Below, in pieces: positions 57,218 through 64,000 of a DNA stretch of 64,000 bases. Source of the stretch: Eubacteriales bacterium (GTDB lineage: Bacteria > Bacillota_A > Clostridia > Christensenellales > Aristaeellaceae); contig JARKQG010000134.1 in NCBI GenBank assembly GCA_029974035.1, forward strand, positions 1 through 64,000, read 5' to 3'. The notes beneath the pieces are model-generated. The model worked only from the letters and a program-made list of their open reading frames with translations, was not told the DNA's origin and made no database searches. Numbering within the stretch: the first letter of the stretch is position 1; each line of letters begins with the position of its first letter. The position numbers and the translations under genes are program-made.

Positions 57218-58150
57218 TCAGCCCGCCAGCGCCCGCGCGGGGTTCGCCCGGGTGATGGCCGCAAGGTCCGCCTCCGGAACCCCCGCCGCCCGGAGGCGCG
57301 GCAGGAACCGCTCGATCAGATCGGTGAGGGCGATTTCGCCGCCGTAGCGCCCGAGGCGCGCCGCGGTGGTATCCAGCGACAGAAGCAGCCTGTCCCGGCA
57401 GCCCTTTTCCAGCATGTGCAGAATCAGCCGGATCTCGGACGCGTCGTCGTGGTACTTAAAGCGGCCGATGGTGTCGTACTCCAGGTACGCGCCGGTGGCG
57501 GCCACCGCCTCGTGGGGGCGGAAGTCCTCCGCCTGGCGGTCCAGGTGGCACACCATGATCCGCGCCGGCGAAAGGCCCGCGCCCTCGCAAAGCCCCACCG
57601 CCGCCACCGCGTCGGTATCCGCCTCGGTGTGCAGAATCAGCGCCGCGCCGCCGCGCGCCGCCGCCCGCGCCGCCGCCCGGAGCATGCGGCCCGCGCGGCC
57701 CGAAAGATCCTCGGACCCCAGCGCCGCCTTGACCGCCCCCGCGCGGATGGCCAGGCGCCGCCCGCCGTCCGCCACGCCCACCGTCAGCTCCATCAGAAAG
57801 CGCTCATAGAGCGCGCCCTCGTCCTGGAAAAACAGCGGTGCGTCCGCCGGGTAGAACATGGGGCGGTGGTAGCCCGTGACGGTGACGACGGCCACGCCGC
57901 TTTCCCGGCTGATGCGCGAAAGCGCCGCCGCGTCGCGCCCCGCGCCGCCGGGCTGCGCGTCCACCACCGCGCCGCCGCCGGCCGCGCGGTAGTCGTTAAG
58001 CTCCAGCCGGGACTTCTCCTCGTCGTCTATCCGCAGCGCCGGGTTCGCCTCCGCCGCGGGCGTCGCCCGGACAATCAGGTGCTCGTGCGCCTGGCAATGC
58101 CCCAGCTGCGAAGGCGCAACCGGGCCCAGCACGGTCTCTACCGTCGGCAT
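57218..58150 (-). CDS. Phosphotriesterase-family lactonase
   Basis: A 310-residue amidohydrolase-type enzyme. Two-metal site: HEHL near residue 23, carboxylated Lys in GAVKAALG, His in LILHTEAD, His in MVCHLDRQ and Asp in LLSLDTTA. Phosphotriesterase-like proteins in sugar operons usually open sugar lactones. AGGAGG precedes the ATG by about seven bases. It is the first enzyme after the GntR regulator and has its own promoter. Confidence 0.83.
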   Translation of the reverse strand: MPTVETVLGPVAPSQLGHCQAHEHLIVRATPAAEANPALRIDDEEKSRLELNDYRAAGGGAVVDAQPGGAGRDAAALSRISRESGVAVVTVTGYHRPMFYPADAPLFFQDEGALYERFLMELTVGVADGGRRLAIRAGAVKAALGSEDLSGRAGRMLRAAARAAARGGAALILHTEADTDAVAAVGLCEGAGLSPARIMVCHLDRQAEDFRPHEAVAATGAYLEYDTIGRFKYHDDASEIRLILHMLEKGCRDRLLLSLDTTAARLGRYGGEIALTDLIERFLPRLRAAGVPEADLAAITRANPARALAG

Positions 58151-58212
58151 ATTCGCCTCCTGAAATGATGCTAAGATTCAATATCATATTGTTACTACAT
58201 TATGTCGCAAGC

Positions 58213-58241
58213 ATCGTACCACAACGCCGCGGGTTCGTCAA
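58213..58241 (-). promoter_or_regulatory. Promoter of the catabolic operon
   Basis: Leftward TTGACG (58241-58236), 17-base spacer, TACGAT (58218-58213). Just downstream, on the + strand, ATTATGTC (58199-58206) matches part of the palindrome at 59210 and may be a GntR site. Confidence 0.6.
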
Positions 58242-58275
58242 GGGGCTGCAAAAATTTGGCGCGGACCGCGCGGCG

Positions 58276-59031
58276 CTACACGCTGGTATCGATCAGAAGC
58301 GTGACCTCGAAGCGGTTCCGGTCGCCCCGATAGCGCGCCAGCGAGAATTCGATGGGCTCGTCCGCCTGGTTGTAGCCGATGGTGGTGAAAAAATGGATGG
58401 GCCGGCCCCGGTGCACGTCCAGCAGGTTGGCGTCCTGGGAATTGGCGGCCACCGCCTCCAGCACGCGGTTGACGCGGCAGATGCGCGTCTTTTCGCTGGC
58501 GGCCAGCACCTTGTACAGCGACTCGCGGGAGAAGTCGTGATCCAGCACGAAGGCGCACTTGGAATAGGGCAGGTAGGTTTCCACGGTCACGATGGGGTCC
58601 GCGTCCGCGAAGCGAACCCGGTGCAGGTAGATGCACTTCTCGCCGGCGGGCATGTCAAAATGGGCGGCCACGCGCTCGGGCATCGTGACCACCTCAAAGG
58701 CCAGCATCCGGGTGGAGGGCTTGCAGCCGGTGCGCTCGATCTGCTCGTTGAAGGTCTCCAGGCGCTTGATGAAATCCTGCTTGATTTTGACCCGGGCCAC
58801 AAAGGTGCCCTTGGACTTGATGCGGTACAGCCAGCCCTCCTGCACCAGTTCCGTGATGGCCTGACGCACGGTGGTGCGGCTGATCTGGAACATTTCGGAG
58901 AGCTCCTTCTCGGTCGGGATCAGCGCATCCACCGGATAGCCGCCGCTTTTGATCGCCTCCAGGAGCAGGCTTTTGAGTTGAAAGTACAGCGGAATCGGCA
59001 CAGACTTGTCCAATTTCTGCTGGTTCAGCAT
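58276..59031 (-). CDS. GntR/UTRA (HutC-subfamily) regulator
   Basis: A 251-residue repressor. The winged HTH starts VPIPLYFQLKSLLLEAIKSGGYPVDALIPTEKELSEMFQISRTTVRQAITELVQEGWLYRIKSKGTFVA; residues from about 90 form the UTRA effector domain (MLAFEVVTMPERVAAHFDMPAGEKCIYLHRVRFADADPIVTVETYLPY). It sits between the divergent dehydrogenase-aldolase genes and the catabolic operon, so it should control both. The effector is likely a pathway intermediate. Confidence 0.88.
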   Translation of the reverse strand: MLNQQKLDKSVPIPLYFQLKSLLLEAIKSGGYPVDALIPTEKELSEMFQISRTTVRQAITELVQEGWLYRIKSKGTFVARVKIKQDFIKRLETFNEQIERTGCKPSTRMLAFEVVTMPERVAAHFDMPAGEKCIYLHRVRFADADPIVTVETYLPYSKCAFVLDHDFSRESLYKVLAASEKTRICRVNRVLEAVAANSQDANLLDVHRGRPIHFFTTIGYNQADEPIEFSLARYRGDRNRFEVTLLIDTSV

Positions 59032-59165
59032 CCGATAACCTCCATCGCTATCGCATAAAACTCATTGTCACATCATAAGTATATCATGATTTCTCCGCGC
59101 TGCAAAGCGGTTTTCGGAAATTTTCGGGCCGTCCGCACAAAATAACGCCTTTTTTCAACCCATTG

Positions 59166-59194
59166 TTGACAATTGCCACACAAGCGGGTATACT
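59166..59194 (+). promoter_or_regulatory. Promoter of the dehydrogenase-aldolase genes
   Basis: TTGACA (59166-59171), 17-base spacer, TATACT (59189-59194), 52 bases before the start codon. Confidence 0.75.
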
Positions 59195-59209
59195 GATAAT
59201 GGTTATTAT

Positions 59210-59225
59210 GTCATAACGTTATGAC
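59210..59225. promoter_or_regulatory. GntR operator candidate
   Basis: GTCATAACGTTATGAC is a perfect 16-bp palindrome 16 bases downstream of the -10 box, a position where repressor binding would block transcription. It is flanked by further AT-rich sequence. Confidence 0.65.
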
Positions 59226-59245
59226 GTATTCGGGAGGTTATGGTT

Positions 59246-60376
59246 ATGGGATACGTACCCGCGCCGGTTCGCGCCTGGGGTTCGCCCAGCCGCTACATTC
59301 AGGGCCCGGGCCTCATGCGGCAGTTGGAGAAGTACACCAGCGTGTATGGAAAGCGCGTCGCGGCGGTCATCGACCAGTTCTTCTTCGAAACGCTGACGCA
59401 GGCGCTCAAGGCCCAGTTTGCCGGCACCGGCTCCGAGATTGAGACCGTGGTGTTCAACTCCGAGGTCACCGAACGCCAGATCGACGAAACCACCGAAACG
59501 CTGCGCGCCTTCGGCCCCACCGTGGTGGTGGGCATCGGCGGCGGCAAGACGCTGGACACCGCCAAGGCGGTGGCGGACAACTTCAAAACGCCGGTGGTCA
59601 TCTGCCCCACCTCCGCCTCCACCGACGCGCCCACCAGCGCGCTGTCGGTCATCTACAAGGAAAACGGCGAGCATTCCCACGCCCGGCCCTACGTGGCCAA
59701 CCCCAATCTGGTGCTGATGGACTCGTCGATCATCGCCAAGGCGCCCATCCGCTTTCTGGTGTCGGGCATGGGCGACGCCCTCTCCACCGTGTTTGAGGCC
59801 CGGGCCAACGCCCTCGCGGACCACGGCAACTACATCAACGAGGCTCAAGGCCCCTTCCGCCGGCCCAAGACGGCCATGGCCATCGCCGAAACCTGCTACG
59901 ACACGCTGCTTGAGTGCGGCGTCGAGGCCAAGCTGGCGGCGGAGCGGGGGCTCGTCACCGAGGCGGTGGAGAACATCATCGAGTGCAATACGCTGATGAG
60001 CGGCCTCGGCTTTGAGAACACCGGCTGCGCGGGCGCCCATTCGGTGGGCGACGGCATCACCGGCCTTCCGGCGGGCGCCAAGTCGCTGCACGGCGAGCGC
60101 GTGGCCTTTGGCGTGATCTGCCAGCTGGTGGCCGAAAACGCCGAAAGCGCGCTGATCGGGGAAGTGGTGAACTTCTGCCTGGATGTGGGGCTGCCGGTGA
60201 CCCTCGCCGACCTCTGGGTCGAAAAAACGCCGGAGAACCTCCGGGTCATCGCGGAAGTCAGCCAGCACTCCTTTTGGAACGCCGAGCCCTTCAACATTTC
60301 CATTGAGCAGATCATCGACGTGGTGCTCGCCGGCGACGCCATCGGCGAATACTTCAAGGCCAAGCGGGCCGGATAG
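59246..60376 (+). CDS. Glycerol dehydrogenase-like iron/zinc dehydrogenase
   Basis: A 376-residue group III dehydrogenase similar to GldA: GIGGGKTLDTAKAVADNF (NAD loop), PTSASTDAPTSALSVIY, MGDALSTVFEARA (Asp ligand), GAHSVGDGITGL and HGERVAFG (His ligands). Such enzymes oxidise glycerol, other polyols or related hydroxy compounds. I choose ATG 59246 (eight bases after GGGAGG) instead of 59240. It is cotranscribed with the aldolase. Confidence 0.85.
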   Translation: MGYVPAPVRAWGSPSRYIQGPGLMRQLEKYTSVYGKRVAAVIDQFFFETLTQALKAQFAGTGSEIETVVFNSEVTERQIDETTETLRAFGPTVVVGIGGGKTLDTAKAVADNFKTPVVICPTSASTDAPTSALSVIYKENGEHSHARPYVANPNLVLMDSSIIAKAPIRFLVSGMGDALSTVFEARANALADHGNYINEAQGPFRRPKTAMAIAETCYDTLLECGVEAKLAAERGLVTEAVENIIECNTLMSGLGFENTGCAGAHSVGDGITGLPAGAKSLHGERVAFGVICQLVAENAESALIGEVVNFCLDVGLPVTLADLWVEKTPENLRVIAEVSQHSFWNAEPFNISIEQIIDVVLAGDAIGEYFKAKRAG

Positions 60377-60387
60377 GCCCGAACCTC

Positions 60388-60408
60388 CGGGGCGCCGCGG
60401 GCGCCCCG
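60388..60408 (+). other. Intercistronic hairpin
   Basis: CGGGGCGCC (60388-60396) and GGCGCCCCG (60400-60408) between the dehydrogenase and aldolase genes; no T run, so more likely mRNA structure than terminator. Confidence 0.45.
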
Positions 60409-60432
60409 ATTCATCCCAAAGGAGGGAGAACC

Positions 60433-61053
60433 ATGAGCGCATTTACGGAAATCGCACGGATTGGCCTGGTGCCGGTCATTCGGATTGAGGACGCGAACGA
60501 CGCGGTGCCGCTGGCGGAGGCGCTGAAGGCCGGCGGCGTGCCGGTGGCGGAAATCACCTTCCGCACCACCTCGGCGGAGGAATCCATCCGCCGCATCGCG
60601 GAGCAGGTGGACGGCATTTTGCTGGGCGCGGGCACGGTCCTGACGGTGGACCAGGCGGAGCGCGCGCGGATGGCCGGCGCGCAGTTCATTGTGTCGCCGG
60701 GGTTTGATCCGGATGTCGTCAAACGGTGCCTCGAGCTGGGCATGGACGTGCTGCCCGGCTGCGCCACGCCTTCGGAGATCATGGCGGCGATAAAGCTGGG
60801 GCTGAAGACGGTCAAGTTCTTCCCCGCGTCGGTGTACGGCGGACTCGCCGGCATCCGCGCGCTGGCGGCGGCATTTCCCGGGCTGGGCTTCGTGCCCACC
60901 GGCGGCGTGGGACCAAACAATCTGGCCGAATACCTGGGCTTTAAGCCGGTCGTCGCCTGCGGCGGCAGCTGGATGGCAAACCCGAAGGACGCCGCGGAAA
61001 CCCAGCGGCTGTGCCGGGAAGCCCGCGCCGTCGTCCGGTCGGTTCGCGGATAG
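60433..61053 (+). CDS. KDPG/KHG-type 2-keto-3-deoxy sugar acid aldolase
   Basis: A 206-residue class I aldolase. Catalytic Glu in AEITFRT, Schiff-base Lys in TVKFFPAS, substrate Thr/Gly loops GAGTVLT and PTGGVG. It cleaves 2-keto-3-deoxy (phospho)gluconate or similar to pyruvate plus an aldehyde. It may finish the pathway encoded by the surrounding genes. GGAGGGAG precedes the ATG. Confidence 0.87.
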   Translation: MSAFTEIARIGLVPVIRIEDANDAVPLAEALKAGGVPVAEITFRTTSAEESIRRIAEQVDGILLGAGTVLTVDQAERARMAGAQFIVSPGFDPDVVKRCLELGMDVLPGCATPSEIMAAIKLGLKTVKFFPASVYGGLAGIRALAAAFPGLGFVPTGGVGPNNLAEYLGFKPVVACGGSWMANPKDAAETQRLCREARAVVRSVRG

Positions 61054-61076
61054 CGGACCGGCGCGCGAGGATACGC

Positions 61077-61113
61077 ATCGCGCCACCCGCACGCGTGCGG
61101 GTGGCGCGATTTT
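61077..61113 (+). terminator. Terminator after the aldolase
   Basis: Perfect 34-bp palindrome (61077-61093 with 61094-61110) followed by TTT; also faces the converging BIG2 gene. Confidence 0.8.
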
Positions 61114-61134
61114 GCGCACGGCCTGCGCGAAGCC

Positions 61135-62958
61135 CTACGCGAAGCTCTTCAGCCGCCGCGCCACGTAGCGCGCGTCCGTACTGTAATAGGAAAGCGGCTT
61201 GATAAAGCAGGCCACGGTGTTCATGTAGTCCAGCCCGCCCTGCTGGATGATCATTACCTGGTTTCGCACGCTGTTGGTGTAGTACAGGAACATGGCCACG
61301 TGGCCGTCGCGGATGAACATGTCGCCGGGGCGGAGGTTCAGATACCCGTCGCCCCGGGTTCTGGTGGCGACGGTCTTGTAGGCCGAGGAGGCCTTCATGT
61401 CGCCGGAGCGCAGGTACGAACGGGCGTTGCCCAGCCCCCACACGCTCATCGATACGAAGGAGGAGCAGTCGTTGCCCGGATAGTTCCGGTCCCGGAGGGT
61501 GGCGGTATAGTGGCTGTCGCCGGACCGCCGGACGAAATACCCCGTCTTTATGGCCTTGGTCTTGTTGAAGGTGCGGTTGTACTGGGTGTAGGGCAGGCCG
61601 TAGTACACCACGTTCTTCCGGTACCGCCTGTTCCCGCCCGACCAGTAGAGCACCTCCCGGCTGCTCATCCACGGGATATCGGCCATGTCGAAGGCGCGCA
61701 GCAGAATCTTCTTGCGCTCGGTGGCCTCGGCGGCGGAGATCGCGCCGGAGGCGCGAAGCGCGTCCACCTGCCCGACGGCACAGTTTTTGACGGCCTCGAT
61801 CTTTGCCAGGTTTTCCCGGATGCCGGAGACCGGGGTGATCTGCGCCGGCAGTTCGCGCACCGGCACCGCGTTCAGCACCACCACCCGCTGCCGGGCGGTT
61901 TTTTTATCCGCCGTCACGGTGATGGTGGCGGCGCCCGCCGCGCGGCCCGTCACCACGCCGTCGGACACGTCCGCCACGGCGGGGTTGTCGCTCGACCAGG
62001 TCACCGCCTGGGAGGCGGTGGCGGGCAGCACGCGGGCGGCAAAGGTCACCTGCCCCCCGGGCAGCAGCACGCTGTCACCCGCGTCGATGACCACGCCGGT
62101 CACGGTCTTGGTGTCCACCACCCGGATCGTCCGGGTGGCGTAGACGGAGGGGCGCGCCTTCGAACGCGCGCGGATCCGGGCGGAACCCACGCCCTTCGCC
62201 GTCACCAGGCCGCTCTGGTCCACGGTGGCCACCGACCGGTTGCTGGACGCCCAGGAAACCGAGGAATTGGCGCCGGCGGGCGACACGGCACAGCTCAGCT
62301 GAAGTGTTTCGAGCCGTTCGACGGTGGTGGCGGACGGCGCGATCGTCACGCGCGCGGGCTTCGGCGGGTTCTTCACCCGCACCACGATGGAGCGGCGTAT
62401 GGCGCTGTTTCGGGTGGAAATGGCGCGGATGATCGCCGTCCCCGCCTTGCGCGCGGTGATGCGCCCGTCGGCGCCGACCCGCGCCACAGCCGACTTCGTG
62501 GTGGTATAGCGCAGCGTCCTGATCGCGCTCTCCGGCGTCACCGTGGGAATCAGCTGAAAGGTGTCGCCCACCCGGAGGTTCAGGCTGGAGGCGTTCAGCG
62601 CGATGCCGGAGGGGGACAGGCTGTCCGTCACCACCACGGTCGCCCGGGTCCAGGTGCCGCGGGTGGCGGGCCGCGCGCTGACGGTGGCGCGACCCACGGC
62701 ACGGGCGGTGATCAGTCCCGCCGAGGACACCGTGGCCACGTTCTTGTTGCTTGACCGCCATGTCATCTTCTGGCTGGCGCCCTCGGGCAGCACAGCACCG
62801 GTCAGCTTATGGGTGGTCCCCACCGCCAGATCGATCTCCACCCGCTGGGCGTCCAATTGGACGCTGCGCTGGGCGACGGCCGCCGCAGTCACCGGCAGCG
62901 CGGCAAAGGCGATCAGCACGGCAAGGCACAGGCTCAGCGCCTTCAGGCGTGTTCGCAT
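61135..62958 (-). CDS. Secreted BIG2-repeat protein with NlpC/P60-type peptidase domain
   Basis: A 607-residue secreted protein. It has a Sec signal (about residues 1-28, ending VTAAA) and four BIG2 Ig-like repeats (about 30-110, 115-200, 205-290, 293-375), each with the S-N-x-x-V-A-x-V and G-x-A-x-I/V signature. The C-terminal 200 residues look like an NlpC/P60-like cysteine peptidase: YPGNDCSSFVSMSVW (Cys) and FIRDGHVAMFLYY (His). It should act on the cell wall. Start ATG 62958 after GGAGGG; longer in-frame sequence upstream lacks a ribosome site. Confidence 0.82.
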   Translation of the reverse strand: MRTRLKALSLCLAVLIAFAALPVTAAAVAQRSVQLDAQRVEIDLAVGTTHKLTGAVLPEGASQKMTWRSSNKNVATVSSAGLITARAVGRATVSARPATRGTWTRATVVVTDSLSPSGIALNASSLNLRVGDTFQLIPTVTPESAIRTLRYTTTKSAVARVGADGRITARKAGTAIIRAISTRNSAIRRSIVVRVKNPPKPARVTIAPSATTVERLETLQLSCAVSPAGANSSVSWASSNRSVATVDQSGLVTAKGVGSARIRARSKARPSVYATRTIRVVDTKTVTGVVIDAGDSVLLPGGQVTFAARVLPATASQAVTWSSDNPAVADVSDGVVTGRAAGAATITVTADKKTARQRVVVLNAVPVRELPAQITPVSGIRENLAKIEAVKNCAVGQVDALRASGAISAAEATERKKILLRAFDMADIPWMSSREVLYWSGGNRRYRKNVVYYGLPYTQYNRTFNKTKAIKTGYFVRRSGDSHYTATLRDRNYPGNDCSSFVSMSVWGLGNARSYLRSGDMKASSAYKTVATRTRGDGYLNLRPGDMFIRDGHVAMFLYYTNSVRNQVMIIQQGGLDYMNTVACFIKPLSYYSTDARYVARRLKSFA

Positions 62959-63099
62959 ACGCTTCCCTCCTCGATGGTTGCACACCCGGACGGCCTGCGC
63001 CCCCGGCGCGGGCGATCGGGCGGACGGCAAAGCGCGCTCTGCCGGCGGCGGGGCGGAGGCCTCCACGGATCAGATTATGCAAATATTTCCTTTGGAGGC

Positions 63100-63128
63100 A
63101 TTATACCATGCCCCGCCCGGCGGTGCAA
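63100..63128 (-). promoter_or_regulatory. Promoter of the BIG2 gene
   Basis: Leftward TTGCAC (63128-63123), 17-base spacer, TATAAT (63105-63100) with TGG before it (extended -10). The rest of the 214-base gap shows no gene. Confidence 0.65.
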
Positions 63129-63172
63129 GGCGCGGGGCCGCGCGGCGGAGGCCCTGCGAACACGCCCGTCGC

Positions 63173-64000
63173 CTATCCCTTCAGCGCGCCGCTCATCAGG
63201 CCGTTTTCGATCTTCTCCTGAAAGAGCACATAGAGGATGATTACGGGGATCGTGGTCAGGCAAATGCCCGCCATCGACGCGCTGTAATCCGTGCTGTACT
63301 CGCCGAAGAACGACAGCAGTCCCATGGAGATGGTGCCTTTGCTCTTATCCGAGATAAAAATCAGCGGGAATAGAAGGTTATTCCATACCTGTATGAAGTT
63401 GAAAATCGAAACGCTGACGATGCCCGGAACCGAAAGCGGCAGGATGATGTGCAAAAACGTCTGAAGCGCGTTGCCGCCGTCCATAATCGTCGCTTCTTCA
63501 AGCTCCGACGGAATGCCCTTGATGATCCCCGTCAGAATCAGCACAGTCATGGGCAGGCAGAAGGCGGTGTACAAAAGGCACAGCATTGCGTAGTTGTTCA
63601 TGATGCCCAGCCTGCCAAACACATACGAAAGCGGAATCAGAACGGCCTGGATCGGAACCATCATGCCTGCAAGAAAGAACATGTACACGGATCCCTGGCC
63701 GCGGAAGCGAAACTTTGACAATACGTACGCCGCCAGCGCGCCGAGCAGCGCCGAAAGCGCAAGGGTGCCGCCGGCCAGCACCACCGTATTGAGGAAGTAC
63801 CGGCCGATGTTGCCTACGCTCCATGCGGTGACGTAGTTTTCAAACCTCAGGCGCTTGGGCAGTGCGGTGAAGGATTGAAATATCTCCAGATTGCCCTTAA
63901 ACGAGCAAAACAAGGTAAAAACCAGCGGATAGACGTTGATCAGCGCGACGCTCAAAAAAGCCAGAAAGCCAAGCGCCCGCCCCGGGCGAATCTTCCAGTA
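63173..64000 (-). CDS. Carbohydrate ABC transporter permease (MalG-like), 5' end outside window
   Basis: About 275 residues of a permease; the frame stays open to the right edge, so the N-terminus lies outside. It has six helices and the MalG/SugB EAA loop (ELEEATIMDGGNALQTFLHIILPLSVPGIVSV). The opening LSVALINVYPLVFTLFCSFKG matches the first helix and periplasmic turn of the family. It would import a sugar with another permease and a binding protein encoded to the right. Base composition is visibly less GC-rich than its neighbours. Confidence 0.85.
   Translation of the reverse strand, partial: YWKIRPGRALGFLAFLSVALINVYPLVFTLFCSFKGNLEIFQSFTALPKRLRFENYVTAWSVGNIGRYFLNTVVLAGGTLALSALLGALAAYVLSKFRFRGQGSVYMFFLAGMMVPIQAVLIPLSYVFGRLGIMNNYAMLCLLYTAFCLPMTVLILTGIIKGIPSELEEATIMDGGNALQTFLHIILPLSVPGIVSVSIFNFIQVWNNLLFPLIFISDKSKGTISMGLLSFFGEYSTDYSASMAGICLTTIPVIILYVLFQEKIENGLMSGALKG

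Noticed and set aside
61300..62754. A 484-codon + strand frame opposite the BIG2 protein.
   Set aside because: Gly/His/Arg/Ala-rich antisense translation; the minus strand has a signal peptide and clear domains.
1..64000. tRNA, rRNA or tmRNA genes.
   Set aside because: I found no cloverleaf with a matching T-loop, and no rRNA-like stretch, by eye on either strand.

Overview
The window looks like a chromosomal segment of a GC-rich, anaerobic member of the Bacillota (Clostridia-like), probably gut-associated. The evidence is family content (YhaM exoribonuclease, PepT, a DUF503 protein, a SPP1-type portal, a glycyl radical enzyme with its activase, many GntR/ROK/FGGY/ABC sugar genes), TTGACA/TATAAT promoters and strong GGAGG ribosome sites. 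None of the three periplasmic-type binding proteins has a lipobox, which is odd for a typical monoderm. I see no rRNA, tRNA or CRISPR array. No database search was possible; names rest on motifs, length and gene order.

Region 1, about 1-12135: a phage or phage-derived block. A LexA-like repressor (+) diverges from a long leftward operon: an HTH protein, a Mor-family activator, a terminator, then Mu-type packaging genes (DUF2730-like, gp26-like, DUF3486-like small terminase, large terminase), SPP1-like portal, small scaffold, coat, head-tail joining proteins, tail tube, a frameshifted tail chaperone pair, a very short tape measure, Dit and an incomplete tail protein at the left edge. No transposase or integrase lies between repressor and activator, and the repressor runs straight into a host DUF503 gene.

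Region 2, about 12162-34808: host housekeeping and ion homeostasis. It holds a UroD/MtaA-like methyltransferase, Cu/Zn superoxide dismutase, a znu-type zinc uptake operon with an added lipoprotein and a small Cys/His membrane protein, the pstSCAB-phoU-phoP-phoR operon with a circularly permuted PstS, a tandem-OB SSB, a degenerate SDR, a flavodoxin, a beta-CASP nuclease, PepT, YhaM, phosphoglycerate mutase, a DtxR-like regulator, and a Zn/Cd P-type ATPase with its SmtB/CzrA-type repressor and operator. Two copies of a roughly 160-bp inverted-repeat element and one cluster of hairpins lie in this part and the next.

Region 3, about 34967-44960: two glycosyltransferases plus a DUF218 protein. Then comes a compact ROK regulator / radical activase / glycyl radical enzyme / FGGY kinase operon, which looks like an uncharacterised anaerobic carbohydrate pathway, followed by alanine dehydrogenase.

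Region 4, about 45167-61053: a large sugar-type regulon. It has an RbsB-like binding protein, two permeases, a double-ATPase, a cupin isomerase, a zinc alcohol dehydrogenase, and a GntR-headed operon (phosphotriesterase-like lactonase, shikimate-dehydrogenase-like enzyme, 2-hydroxyacid dehydrogenase, FGGY kinase, SMP-30 lactonase). A glycerol-dehydrogenase-like enzyme and a KDPG-type aldolase diverge from it. Shared ATGTCAT-containing promoter sites suggest common control. The substrate cannot be told from sequence. Region 5 (61135-64000) has a BIG2/NlpC-P60 secreted protein and the incomplete start of a MalG-type sugar permease.
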